Below are positions 38,253-46,768 of a DNA stretch of 64,000 bases, piece after piece. Below the pieces are notes generated by a model. It was not told the origin of the DNA and searched no databases. It saw only the letters and a program-made list of their open reading frames with translations. Source of the DNA: Pseudophaeobacter sp. (GTDB lineage Bacteria; Pseudomonadota; Alphaproteobacteria; Rhodobacterales; Rhodobacteraceae); assembly GCA_027019165.1 (NCBI GenBank), contig JALUXC010000026.1:1-64000 (forward strand), in the 5' to 3' direction. How positions within the stretch are numbered: position 1 is the first letter of the stretch; each line of letters begins with the position of its first letter. Made by a program: the position numbers and the translations under genes.

Positions 38253-38269
38253 CGCGCTGAAATGCAAAA

Positions 38270-38292
38270 GGGCTGCCGTGGTTCGGCAGCCC
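38270..38292. terminator. Hairpin downstream of the EamA gene
   Basis: The perfect stem GGGCTGCCG/CGGCAGCCC has a TGGTT loop. The T-tract is poor, so termination is likely but not certain. It lies between convergent genes. Confidence 0.6.
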
Positions 38293-38379
38293 GGTCTTGG
38301 GTCGTTCCGAGGTTTGCGGCAGCGCATGGTAGCGCCGCCTTAGATCATATTCCCCCGAACCACTGCCGGGACGGGTGGC

Positions 38380-38559
38380 TCAATGGGCCAGTTCGGCGGA
38401 CGATAGTCGCTCGATCTCTTCCTTGAGCTTTAGTTTCTGCTTTTTCATGGCTGCGACTTGCAGACCGTCCGCGCCGGGTGCGCGTTGGGCCTGTTCGACT
38501 TCCATGCTGAGGTGCTCGTGCTTCTTCTTCAGTTCAGTCAGATGCGAGCTGAGGCTCAT
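38380..38559 (-). CDS. YdcH/DUF465 family small coiled-coil protein
   Basis: A 59-residue protein starting MSLSSHLTELKKKHEHLSME, with an AGGAGG site 6 nt upstream. It is almost wholly helical and charged, with KKQKLKLKEEIERLS typical of DUF465. The family forms small coiled-coil dimers of unknown function. It has its own promoter region (38560-38836), in which I see a GGCGC/GCGCC hairpin and no other gene. Confidence 0.88.
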   Translation of the reverse strand: MSLSSHLTELKKKHEHLSMEVEQAQRAPGADGLQVAAMKKQKLKLKEEIERLSSAELAH

Positions 38560-38836
38560 GCCGTTCCTCCTTTTTGAGCAAGATACGCCCTGCACGCTGC
38601 AGGACATCTCGAGTGGAGCACAAGAAATCGAATCTGTCACGCTGCAGACGCACTGTTTTGTCATCAAATTGTCGCATAAGCCAAAGACCGCCAAAATCGG
38701 CCGCTCTGATCGGCAATAAGGGCGCAATTGAAGCGCCAAAAGGTCATCAGATGCTTGAAAGACGTAGGCCGCACACCCACATTTGCGCGGCTGCGAAATC
38801 CCGGATCACAGATGTCAGAGCCTCATTTTCGCTCAA

Positions 38837-39610
38837 TCACCGCGCCGATGGCCAGGGGAGCGGCGCGCCCTGCCGCAACACCGCAGAGATCTCGGCGCAG
38901 TAACTCTCCCCGTCCCGCTCGTGGCGCGCCCCTTCGTGCAGGACAAGCGGCGCATGCAGGCGAAAGGCGGCTTTGCCCCCCTTGCGCGCGCGCAGGATCA
39001 CCAGCTCTGCGGCCCGCCCCTGCCGCGGCGCCAAAGGCAGAACTTCTATCGAGCCAAGCCGCCCTTCGCAGGCAGCCAGCATATCCGGCAACCGATCGGC
39101 CCGCTGGATCATGTGCAGAGAACCGCCCGGGGCCAGCCGTTTGGCAGCAACTGAAACCCAGTCTTGCAACGGGGTGTTCTCGCCCAGGGCCACCCTCCGC
39201 CCCGCATCCTCGGCCTGACTGTGGGCGCCTGCACGATAGTAGGGCGGGTTTGCGATGACATGGGCAAACTGGCGCTGCCGCAAGTCAGCCGGAAGCGCGG
39301 ACAAATCCGCCTCAAAGACTTCCAGCGCCTGCTCATTGAGCGCGGCGTTACGACGCGCAAGGTCTGCATAGGCCCCCTGCAGCTCCACTCCGGTCAGGGA
39401 CAGACCTTTGATGCGCGCCCCAAGACACAAAAGCGCCTGCCCCGCGCCGCAGCCCAGTTCCAACACACTGTCTCCCGGTTCCGCCGCAACACTCGCCGCA
39501 AGCAGAACCGGATCCACACCAGCGCGATAGCCCTTTGCAGGCTGCAAGAGCCGCAACCGACCACCAAGAAAGTCGTTGCACGTCAGATCACTATCTGAGA
39601 ACACGCTCAC
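38837..39610 (-). CDS. tRNA1(Val) (adenine37-N6)-methyltransferase-like protein
   Basis: A 257-residue Rossmann methyltransferase. The SAM motif is SVLELGCGAGQALLCLGAR and the catalytic N6-adenine motif is NPPYYR (residue ~120). The opening TCNDFLGGRLRLLQPAKGYRAGVDPVLLAA is typical of the TrmN6/YfiC group. It starts with a GTG that overlaps the DUF2007 stop (GTGA), so the two are translationally coupled. Substrate is assigned by family only. Confidence 0.85.
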   Translation of the reverse strand: MSVFSDSDLTCNDFLGGRLRLLQPAKGYRAGVDPVLLAASVAAEPGDSVLELGCGAGQALLCLGARIKGLSLTGVELQGAYADLARRNAALNEQALEVFEADLSALPADLRQRQFAHVIANPPYYRAGAHSQAEDAGRRVALGENTPLQDWVSVAAKRLAPGGSLHMIQRADRLPDMLAACEGRLGSIEVLPLAPRQGRAAELVILRARKGGKAAFRLHAPLVLHEGARHERDGESYCAEISAVLRQGAPLPWPSAR

Positions 39611-39822
39611 CTGCCCAAGGGGATTTGATTGTCTCGCATGACCTTGAGCGCAGGGTCATAGTCATCCGGGTGAACCAGCAATCGCTGTGGTATCGCCCCG
39701 ATCCCTCCGGTGAGGACGCTCATATTTACGTCCACATGAAAGCAGTCTATATCCTCACCCTCAAGAAGGGCGGAGGCAAAGGCCAGGACGGTTGGATCGG
39801 TGCTGCGCAGAAGTTCCTTCAT
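39607..39822 (-). CDS. DUF2007 (putative signal-transducing) small protein
   Basis: A 71-residue protein from the ATG at 39822 (MKELLRSTDPTVLAFASALL). The fold is a short alpha-beta domain of the PII-like DUF2007 family, with GIGAIPQRLLVHPDDYDPA conserved. A longer reading from a TTG would run into ispB and is rejected. It is coupled to trmN6 and divergent from ispB across 57 bp. Confidence 0.82.
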   Translation of the reverse strand: MKELLRSTDPTVLAFASALLEGEDIDCFHVDVNMSVLTGGIGAIPQRLLVHPDDYDPALKVMRDNQIPLGR

Positions 39823-39879
39823 GGGGATGGATCTAAGAGCAAGGGCACTACCTTGTCGAGCGTGAAAGCCGAGACTGCA

Positions 39880-40878
39880 ATGGACCAAGTCATAATGCAA
39901 AAGCCGCACGAGCTGCTGGCAGCCACCCTGAGCGAGGAAATGGCAGCGGTAAACACTCTGATCCGCACTCGTATGGCCTCAGAGCATGCGCCGCGCATCC
40001 CCGAGGTGACCGCGCATCTGGTCGAGGCTGGCGGAAAGCGCCTGCGCCCAATGCTGACCCTGGCGGCCGCGCGCCTGTGCGGCTATGAGGGCGACAACCA
40101 CGTGAAACTGGCCGCCACGGTCGAGTTCATTCATACTGCAACGCTGCTGCACGATGATGTGGTGGACGAAAGCGGCCAGCGCCGGGGCCGCCCCACGGCG
40201 AACCTTTTGTGGGACAACAAAAGCTCGGTTCTGGTGGGCGACTATCTCTTTGCGCGCAGTTTTCAGCTGATGGTCGAGACAGGCTCGCTGCGGGTACTCG
40301 ATATCCTCGCCAATGCCGCGGCAACAATTGCCGAAGGCGAAGTGCTGCAGATGACTGCGGCCACGGACCTCAAGACAGATGAGGCCATCTATCTGCAGGT
40401 GGTGCGCGGCAAGACAGCGGCGCTGTTTTCAGCCGCGACCGAGGTTGGCGGCGTGATCGCAGGTGTGGATGAGGACCGGGTCAAAGCGCTGTTCGATTAT
40501 GGCGATGCGCTTGGCATTGCGTTCCAGATTGCCGATGATCTCTTGGACTATCAGGGCGACAGCAAGACCACCGGCAAGAACGTTGGCGATGATTTCCGCG
40601 AACGCAAACTGACACTTCCTGTGATCAAAGCCGTGGCCCAGGCCACTGAAGATGAGCGCGCCTTTTGGACACGGACCATTGAAAAGGGCCGCCAGGAAGA
40701 CGGCGATCTCGAACAGGCCCTGTCGCTGATGAACAAATACGGCACGCTCGATGCTACGCGGCGCGACGCCATTGCCTGGGCCGACAAGGCAAAAGAGGCG
40801 ATCAGCACCCTGCCCGATCACCCGATTCGCCAGATGCTGCACGACCTGGCCGACTACGTTGTTGCCCGCCTGCACTGA
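39880..40878 (+). CDS. ispB: All-trans-polyprenyl diphosphate synthase (ubiquinone side chain)
   Basis: The ATG at 39880 (or 39895) starts the synthase; the longer open frame upstream is antisense to DUF2007. The 332-residue class-I prenyltransferase has the first Asp-rich motif LLHDDVVDES and the second IADDLLDYQGD. It elongates farnesyl diphosphate; in Rhodobacteraceae the product is usually decaprenyl diphosphate for ubiquinone-10, so ddsA may be the better name. It is followed by a 373-bp structured non-coding island. Confidence 0.93.
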   Translation: MDQVIMQKPHELLAATLSEEMAAVNTLIRTRMASEHAPRIPEVTAHLVEAGGKRLRPMLTLAAARLCGYEGDNHVKLAATVEFIHTATLLHDDVVDESGQRRGRPTANLLWDNKSSVLVGDYLFARSFQLMVETGSLRVLDILANAAATIAEGEVLQMTAATDLKTDEAIYLQVVRGKTAALFSAATEVGGVIAGVDEDRVKALFDYGDALGIAFQIADDLLDYQGDSKTTGKNVGDDFRERKLTLPVIKAVAQATEDERAFWTRTIEKGRQEDGDLEQALSLMNKYGTLDATRRDAIAWADKAKEAISTLPDHPIRQMLHDLADYVVARLH

Positions 40879-40907
40879 CCTCGAAACCACTGTTCAGACC
40901 GGGAAAG

Positions 40908-40992
40908 AAGCTCTCCCGCGCCCGCAGGATGCGATGGCTACACCACCCCATCCTTAGCGGCCTTGGGCCCGGCATCGGGCAAAGCCCGATGC
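40908..40992 (-). repeat. Two-hairpin intergenic element, copy E
   Basis: Read on the minus strand: stem 1 GCATCGGGC-TTT-GCCCGATGC, linker CGGGCCCAAGG, stem 2 (CCGCTAAGGATG with CATCCTGCGG, long loop), tail GCGCGGGAGAGC. It is the left, outward-facing partner of copy A at 41161-41236. Confidence 0.75.
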
Positions 40993-41021
40993 TGTCGCAA
41001 CGTGGAAGCGTCACATAGACG

Positions 41022-41089
41022 TCAAAACCCGGGTCAAGGGAGGCGCAGCCTCCGCGCATCGCGCGGCTTGCCCTTGAGGCGGGTTTTGA
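41022..41089. repeat. Cloverleaf-shaped inverted repeat between elements E and A
   Basis: The outer stem TCAAAACCCG/CGGGTTTTGA continues after a GG/GG bulge into TCAAGGG/CCCTTGA. This closes a junction with two short hairpins, AGGC-GCA-GCCT and CCGCGC-ATC-GCGCGG. It is not a tRNA: no T-loop GTTCGA or CCA end. A separate 9-bp hairpin (GGCTCCTGA/TCAGGAGCC) follows at 41107-41140. Confidence 0.65.
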
Positions 41090-41160
41090 TGAACCACACT
41101 TGGTCTGGCTCCTGAGGAGCACTCCTGCTCATCAGGAGCCTCTCAGCAGAAATCCGAAAC

Positions 41161-41236
41161 AGCGCGCCGCAGGCGCGCTGCCGGACCCAAGGCTTTGCAC
41201 CGCATCTTTGATGCGGTGCAAAGGCACGGGAGCCCC
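41161..41236 (+). repeat. Two-hairpin intergenic element, copy A
   Basis: Stem 1 is AGCGCGCC-GCA-GGCGCGCT and the linker GCCGGACCCAAGG. Stem 2 is CTTTGCACCGCATC (41193-41206), loop TTT, then GATGCGGTGCAAAG (41210-41223), all paired. The tail is GCACGGGAGCCCC. Right, plus-strand partner of copy E. Confidence 0.8.
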
Positions 41237-41251
41237 TCGCAACTTTTTGGG

Positions 41252-42091
41252 CTAGAGCAGCGTTCCTGACGAAGCCCACCAGTCAGGATAGGCAGATCGG
41301 ATATCTTCCATCGCCCGCTTTGCATCACCGCTGCTTGGAGGGAACAGCGCAAAACACGTTGCGCCCGATCCGGACATGGCACAGAACAGGGCGCCTGTCG
41401 CCTTCAGTCGTTCCAGCACGGTTCCGATGACAGGCTCCAGCGCAACGGCAGGCGCCTGCAGATCATTGCGCTGCCCTGCCAGCCAGTGCGCCAAGTCTGC
41501 TGCCGTTTTCCAATACGGCAAGGACCGCGGCATCGGTGCATTCTCTCGCGAGGTCAGACTGCGGAACACTGCCGGAGTGGGCACCGACACCCCAGGGTTC
41601 ACCAAAAGAATCTCACACTTGGGAAGAGCCGGTACACGGGACAGCGTTTCTCCAATCCCTTCCATCCGCCAGCTGCCGGGATCCATGCAGACTGGCACAT
41701 CGGCCCCCAGGGAGAGCAGATCAACCTGCCCCGGCAGCTCCGCACTCCATAGCTCTGACACTGCACGCAAGGCCGCAGCCGCATCCGAAGACCCACCCCC
41801 GATCCCCGCAGCCGCAGGAAGGTGTTTCTCCAGAGTGATGTCCGCCCCCTGCCCACCCTGCCGCATCAGTTCTGCGGCACGCATAACAAGATTGCATCCA
41901 TCGGTCGGCACACCTTCGGCCTTTGGGCCCGTCACACGTAACGTCAGCTCCGGTGATGGCCGCACCCGGATCACATCCCCAACATCGCAAAAGGCCACCA
42001 GTGAATCCAAAAGGTGATAACCATCGGTGCGGCGGCCGGTCACATGCAGGGTCAGGTTTATCTTGGCCGGAGCAAAGGCCTCAACCGCCAT
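41252..42091 (-). CDS. ispE: 4-diphosphocytidyl-2-C-methyl-D-erythritol kinase
   Basis: The ATG at 42091 gives a 279-residue GHMP kinase; a TTG two codons earlier is less likely. It phosphorylates CDP-methylerythritol in the MEP isoprenoid pathway. Landmarks are EAFAPAKINLTLHVTGRRTDGYH at the N terminus, the ATP loop LPAAAGIGGGSSDAAAALRA and the C-terminal MSGSGATCFALF. Its start overlaps the 3' end of the TPR gene by 11 bases, so both share a transcript. Confidence 0.95.
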   Translation of the reverse strand: MAVEAFAPAKINLTLHVTGRRTDGYHLLDSLVAFCDVGDVIRVRPSPELTLRVTGPKAEGVPTDGCNLVMRAAELMRQGGQGADITLEKHLPAAAGIGGGSSDAAAALRAVSELWSAELPGQVDLLSLGADVPVCMDPGSWRMEGIGETLSRVPALPKCEILLVNPGVSVPTPAVFRSLTSRENAPMPRSLPYWKTAADLAHWLAGQRNDLQAPAVALEPVIGTVLERLKATGALFCAMSGSGATCFALFPPSSGDAKRAMEDIRSAYPDWWASSGTLL

Positions 42092-43820
42092 TGGCAACCT
42101 TCAGAGGCTCCGCACCTTCTTCAGCCAGGACCACATCGAGGCCGACCTCCAGCTTGCGGCGAATGCGGTCTGGATCAGCCTCCCCATCCCCCTCGCCCGC
42201 GCGGATAAACGACAAAGCGCGTTTCCACTGGAATTCCGCTTCGCGTTTGCGTCCAACGGCCCAGAAAACATCGCCAAGGTGATCATTGACCACAGGGTCC
42301 ACCGGCATCAGCTCAACCGCGCGTTCCATATGGCCGACAGCCTCGTCATAGCGACCAAGACGATAGAGAACCCAGCCAAGGGAATCGACGATATAGCCAG
42401 AATCCGGACGAGCGGCGACCGCGCGTTCAATCATGTCGAGCGCTTCATCCAGGTTCTTCCGCTTTTCGACCAGAGAATATCCCAGATAGTTCAGCACCTG
42501 CGGGCGATCCGGCTCAAGCGCAAGAGAGGCCCGGAAATCAGCCTCGGCCTTGTCCCACATGTCGAGCCGTTCATGACTGATCCCGCGCGCATAATAGAGG
42601 AACCAGCGGCTGCCCGAGTCATCGGGTGTGAATTCAAGCGCTTTGTCATAGGCAACAATCGCCCCAGCGTAGTCTTCCTCCTGGCGCAGAAGATCACCCA
42701 GACTGACATGAACCTGCGACAATTCGGGGTAGGCTTCAGCCAGATGGTTCAGAACCTCTGCCGCCGCATCGGGTTTTGCAGAGCGTCGCAGCGCCTCAGC
42801 TCGGCCCATTTCAGCGGCATAGTAGTCAGGATGCTCCCGCGGCACCTTCTTGTAGGTTTCGATGGACAGAGGGAAACGGCCCAGATCATCCAGCACTTCA
42901 GCGCTTAGCAGAACGGCATCCACATGTGCGGGATTGAGAGCCGCAGCCATCCGGGCATACATCAGAACATAGTCTCCCGGCTGCTGACCGTTGAGCGCCG
43001 ATCCCATGGTGAAAAAGACCTCTGCAATCCCCTCCAGCGGTGTGGGCGCAATAGAAAATCCAATCGGCTCTGACGCTTCAAGGTTCGCCCGCAGATCGGC
43101 AAGGGCGGGATCAGTGGCTATTCCAAATGTCGCCTCGAGAACCTCCAGCGCCTTTTCGAACTCACCCAGTTGAGACAGGATCTGCAGACGCGCCAGAACC
43201 GATTGCCGCGACAGACGGGTCAACTGTCCGCCGTCGGCAGCAAACATCTCTTCTGCGCCCTTGTAGTCCCCGACCGACGCCAGAGCCAGCGCCTGGTGAT
43301 AAAGCGCATAGGGGCGCAGGTTCTGATCCTCCGCCAGGGTTTCGAAACTCTGTATCGCAGCAGAAACCGCACCTTCGCCCATATGAGCCCAAGCGATCAG
43401 AAGGCCATCCACCAGGGGGTGAATAGCCCGCATTTCCAGATCCCGTGAGAGAATATCGACAAAGGCCCCCCTCTGAGCGAAATCCCCGACCATGACCATA
43501 TTGGCCGCATGGCTACGCAACTCCATCTGCCAAAGGCGCTGCGCCACCGGAATCGCATGTTTGAGTTGCCCTTGCGCCAGTTGGGCAAACACAACGTTCT
43601 CCATCAGTATTGGGTTGCCCGGGTCACGGACCAGGGCACGGGTGTAATATTCGGCCTGGGCGGAAAAGTCGCTTTCATAGGTGGCGGCGCGTCCGGCCAG
43701 ATAGGCCCCGGCCAAACCATCGGCCTGCACCGGCGCTGGTGCCGCAAAAGGCACCGTCAGCGTGACGGCAAGCGCGATCAGCGCCTTGGATGACAGGGTA
43801 CGAAGTGTTTGAACCGGCAC
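42081..43820 (-). CDS. Exported tetratricopeptide-repeat protein
   Basis: The GTG at 43820 is chosen (GGAGG about 6 nt upstream). The 579 residues carry a signal peptide (ALIALAVTLTVPFAAPAPVQA) and multiple TPR units, clearest in the C-terminal half (LGDLLRQEEDYAGAIVAYDKALE; VLYRLGRYDEAVGHMERAVEL). The protein is probably periplasmic or membrane-attached and acts as a scaffold. Related TPR proteins accompany ispE and etf-qo in other Rhodobacteraceae. The partner proteins are unknown. Confidence 0.87.
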   Translation of the reverse strand: MPVQTLRTLSSKALIALAVTLTVPFAAPAPVQADGLAGAYLAGRAATYESDFSAQAEYYTRALVRDPGNPILMENVVFAQLAQGQLKHAIPVAQRLWQMELRSHAANMVMVGDFAQRGAFVDILSRDLEMRAIHPLVDGLLIAWAHMGEGAVSAAIQSFETLAEDQNLRPYALYHQALALASVGDYKGAEEMFAADGGQLTRLSRQSVLARLQILSQLGEFEKALEVLEATFGIATDPALADLRANLEASEPIGFSIAPTPLEGIAEVFFTMGSALNGQQPGDYVLMYARMAAALNPAHVDAVLLSAEVLDDLGRFPLSIETYKKVPREHPDYYAAEMGRAEALRRSAKPDAAAEVLNHLAEAYPELSQVHVSLGDLLRQEEDYAGAIVAYDKALEFTPDDSGSRWFLYYARGISHERLDMWDKAEADFRASLALEPDRPQVLNYLGYSLVEKRKNLDEALDMIERAVAARPDSGYIVDSLGWVLYRLGRYDEAVGHMERAVELMPVDPVVNDHLGDVFWAVGRKREAEFQWKRALSFIRAGEGDGEADPDRIRRKLEVGLDVVLAEEGAEPLKVANGG

Positions 43821-43991
43821 AGGGACCTCCCCCAAGGGTGTTGGATGACTTCAAGCGAAGCGTTGTGAAAAACGTAATCTGCAGGCGGCTGACACGCAAT
43901 GGGGCGCCCGGATGGACGCCCCACTTTTACGTTATTTGCCGCAAGCTGGGTGGAAACCTGCCCAAAGTCGGGCGTTTTCCCTGCAGCAGCC

Positions 43992-45641
43992 TCACATGTT
44001 CGGGTAGTTCGGCCCATCGCCGCCCTGCGGTGTGGTCCAGGTGATGTTCTGGCTTGGATCCTTGATGTCGCAGGTCTTGCAGTGCACGCAGTTCTGGAAG
44101 TTCACCACGAACTCGGGCTTGCCATCCTTTTCGACCACCTCGTAGACGCCCGCCGGGCAATAGCGCTGTGCGGGCTCGTCATATTTCGGCAGGTTGACCG
44201 AGATCGGGGTATCGGCATTGCCAAGCCTCAGGTGGCAGGGCTGGCTTTCCTCGTGGTTCGTCATCGCAAAGGAGACGTTGGTCAGCCGGTCAAAAGACAG
44301 GGTGCCATCGGGTTTCGGATAATCGATGGGCTGGTGCTTGCTGGCGTCCTCGGTCGCTTCGGCGTCGCTCTTGCCGTGGCCGAGGGTGCCGAACAGCGAC
44401 AAACCAAGGATGTTGTTGGTCCACATGTCCAGACCGCCCAGCATAAGCGAGGCCGTGAGCCCCCACTTGGACCACATCGGTTTGACATTGCGCACCATCT
44501 TGAGGTCTTTGCCGATGGCGCCATTGCGCACCTCCGCCTCATAGGCAGTCAGCTCCTGATCGGTGGTCTCGGCCTTGATCATCTCATAGGCGGCTTCGGC
44601 TGCGGCCTTGCCCGACAGCATGGCGTTGTGGTTGCCCTTGATACGCGGCACGTTGACCATACCGGCAGAGCAGCCCAAGAGCGCGCCGCCCGGGAAGGTC
44701 AGCTTGGGCATGGACTGGTAGCCGCCCTCGGTGATGGCGCGGGCACCATAGGCCACGCGCTTGCCACCTTTCAGCAGCTCCGCCACCATCGGGTGATGTT
44801 TGAAGCGCTGGAACTCCATATAGGGGTAAAGATGCGGGTTCTTGTAGTTCAGGTGCACCACGAAACCCACGTAAACCTGGTTGTTCTCGAGGTGATAGAT
44901 GAAAGATCCCCCGCCCGCGTTGGCATTCAGCGGCCAGCCCATTGTGTGGGTGACGCTGCCTTCCTTGTGCTTGGCCGGGTCGATCTCCCAGATCTCTTTC
45001 ATGCCGACGCCGTATTTCTGCGGCTCCTTGCCGTCAGACAGGCCGTATTTCGCGATCACCTCTTTCGAGAGCGAGCCGCGCACGCCTTCGGACAGGAAGA
45101 CATATTTGCCGTGCAGTTCCATGCCCGGCTCGGTGTTGGGACCATAGGATCCATCGGCCTCCAGCCCAAAGACACCCGCGACCACGCCTTTGACTTCACC
45201 CTTGTCGCCATAGACCAGCTCGGAGCAGGCCATGCCCGGGAAGATCTCGACGCCCAGCTCTTCGGCCTGTTCGGCCATCCAGCGGCAGACATTGCCCATG
45301 GAAACGATGTAGTTGCCATGGTTGTTCATCAGGGGCGGCATCGGGAAGTTGGGAATCCGGATCTCGCCCGCTTCACCCAGCATGTAGAAATTGTCTTCCT
45401 CGACCGGCGTGTTGAGCGGTGCGCCCTTTTCCTTCCAGTCGGGGATCAGCGCATCAAGGCCGCAGGGATCCAGAACGGCGCCCGACAGGATATGCGCGCC
45501 CACCTCGGAGCCTTTTTCCAGCACCACGACATCCAGGTCGCTGTCCAGCTGTTTCAGACGGATCGCCGCCGACAGGCCAGCAGGGCCGGCTCCGACGATC
45601 ACAACGTCATATTCCATCGCTTCGCGTTCAATCTCGGCCAT
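43992..45641 (-). CDS. Electron transfer flavoprotein-ubiquinone oxidoreductase
   Basis: A 549-residue inner-membrane flavoprotein passing electrons from ETF (fed by acyl-CoA dehydrogenases) to ubiquinone. The FAD site is VVIVGAGPAGLSAAIRLKQL. The C-terminal ferredoxin-like domain has a 4Fe-4S set in CPAGVYEV and CVHCKTCDIKDPSQN. GSSEVGAHILSG-type and GCSAGMVNVPRIKGNH blocks are typical. An AAGGAG site precedes the ATG. It is transcribed toward, but 170 bp from, the TPR gene. Confidence 0.96.
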   Translation of the reverse strand: MAEIEREAMEYDVVIVGAGPAGLSAAIRLKQLDSDLDVVVLEKGSEVGAHILSGAVLDPCGLDALIPDWKEKGAPLNTPVEEDNFYMLGEAGEIRIPNFPMPPLMNNHGNYIVSMGNVCRWMAEQAEELGVEIFPGMACSELVYGDKGEVKGVVAGVFGLEADGSYGPNTEPGMELHGKYVFLSEGVRGSLSKEVIAKYGLSDGKEPQKYGVGMKEIWEIDPAKHKEGSVTHTMGWPLNANAGGGSFIYHLENNQVYVGFVVHLNYKNPHLYPYMEFQRFKHHPMVAELLKGGKRVAYGARAITEGGYQSMPKLTFPGGALLGCSAGMVNVPRIKGNHNAMLSGKAAAEAAYEMIKAETTDQELTAYEAEVRNGAIGKDLKMVRNVKPMWSKWGLTASLMLGGLDMWTNNILGLSLFGTLGHGKSDAEATEDASKHQPIDYPKPDGTLSFDRLTNVSFAMTNHEESQPCHLRLGNADTPISVNLPKYDEPAQRYCPAGVYEVVEKDGKPEFVVNFQNCVHCKTCDIKDPSQNITWTTPQGGDGPNYPNM

Positions 45642-45807
45642 AGATGATGTGCTCCTTGGCTATCGTTCGTGTCTGTCCGCACCGGACAGATGGTCCTGGG
45701 CGCAATTTTCTTTCGCGGTTGCTTAGCGGCTGCAGAAAGGCAAGGTCAATGCATACTCTGCGTTACATTCCCGCAGAACGGCGTTTTGCGTGCAATTCAT
45801 GCCCATT

Positions 45808-46296
45808 TCAGCGCCTCTCCCCCTCATTTTGAGCCTCCGGGCCCACCTCGGGACTGTCTCCCATCAGGTAACGCGGCCCCGCGCCTTTTTCTGCCGCCCT
45901 GTCCTGCGGGTTATATAGCGCGCATCTGGGCAGGGACAGGCAACCGCAGCCGATACAGCCGTCCAAATTGTCGCGCAGCTTCATCAACGTCTCGATTCGC
46001 CGGTCCAGATGCTCGCGGAACTCGGTCGAGATCGCCGCCCAATCCTCCTGTGTCGGGGTTCGCCTGCCCGGCAGACTTTTTAGAAAGCCCCGGATTTCTG
46101 GCAGGGAAAACCCGAACTGCTGGGCGATCATCACGAAACTCAGCCGCCTCAGGTCAGAACGATGAAACCGCCGCTGCCCGCCCGCATTGCGCCAGGGCTC
46201 CACCAGCCCCTGCGCCTCATAATAGCGGATGGCAGAAACGGCGAGGCCCGTGCGCTCTGCCAGGTAGCCAATAGAAACCCCTGCTGTGGTTGCCAT
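45808..46296 (-). CDS. soxR: Redox-sensitive transcriptional activator SoxR
   Basis: The ATG at 46296 has GGGAG at the right spacing; an ATG at 46305 has it directly adjacent and is less likely. The 162 residues contain a MerR-type winged helix (IGYLAERTGLAVSAIRYYEA) and the [2Fe-2S] cluster motif CIGCGCLSLPRC near residues 115-127, diagnostic for SoxR. It senses redox-cycling compounds or NO. It is divergent from a VOC-domain gene with a SoxR-like dyad between them; soxS is absent, as outside enterobacteria. Confidence 0.93.
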   Translation of the reverse strand: MATTAGVSIGYLAERTGLAVSAIRYYEAQGLVEPWRNAGGQRRFHRSDLRRLSFVMIAQQFGFSLPEIRGFLKSLPGRRTPTQEDWAAISTEFREHLDRRIETLMKLRDNLDGCIGCGCLSLPRCALYNPQDRAAEKGAGPRYLMGDSPEVGPEAQNEGERR

Positions 46297-46325
46297 AGCG
46301 AACATCTCCCTGATGCAAGAAATAG

Positions 46326-46347
46326 CTTGATCTAAAGTTAGGTTGAG
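46326..46347. promoter_or_regulatory. SoxR-box-like dyad
   Basis: The interrupted dyad CTTGATCTAA-AG-TTAGGTTGAG (7 of 10 pairs) lies between soxR and the VOC gene. The TTGATC within it can serve as a -35 with a wide ~18-19 bp spacer to a TTACAC-like -10, the layout of MerR-family promoters. Confidence 0.6.
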
Positions 46348-46387
46348 AAATTACACAAGGATCAATGGATAGCAAAGGAGATTCGAA

Positions 46388-46768
46388 ATGACAGCCATTC
46401 TGGAACACGCGAACGTCTGCGTTGCCGACCCTCATGCCACCGCCGCCTGGATGGAAAAGGTCTTTGGCTGGCACATCCGCTGGGAAGGCCCCGCGATCCA
46501 CGGTGGATACTCTGTGCATGTGGGCAACAAGGACAGCTACATGGCGCTCTACTCCCCGCCCGAGGACATCAAAGATCCCCTGCCCCGCTACGCCAACAAG
46601 GGCGCGCTCAATCACCTGGCGCTGATTGTCGATGACCTCGATCGTGCCGAAGAGGCTGTCAAGGAAGCGGGCTTCACCCCGATCAACCACGCCGATTACG
46701 AACCCGGCCGGAGGTTCTATTTTTTGGACAACGAAGGAGTGGAATATGAGCTTGTTCAATACGATTGA
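46388..46768 (+). CDS. VOC family (glyoxalase/bleomycin-resistance fold) protein
   Basis: A 126-residue single VOC domain pair (ILEHANVCVADPHATAAWME ... LNHLALIVDDLDRAEEAV ... RRFYFLDNEGVEYELVQYD) with metal-ligand candidates His in the first strand, His in LNHLAL and Glu in YELVQ. It lies directly downstream of a SoxR-like site, so it probably belongs to the SoxR regulon and may detoxify a redox-active or electrophilic compound. The reaction is unknown. Confidence 0.88.
   Translation: MTAILEHANVCVADPHATAAWMEKVFGWHIRWEGPAIHGGYSVHVGNKDSYMALYSPPEDIKDPLPRYANKGALNHLALIVDDLDRAEEAVKEAGFTPINHADYEPGRRFYFLDNEGVEYELVQYD

Noticed and set aside
41022-41089. Cloverleaf considered as a tRNA gene
   Set aside because: There is no GTTCGA T-loop, no D-loop GG pattern and no anticodon arm with a 7-nt loop. 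No tRNA was found anywhere in the window.
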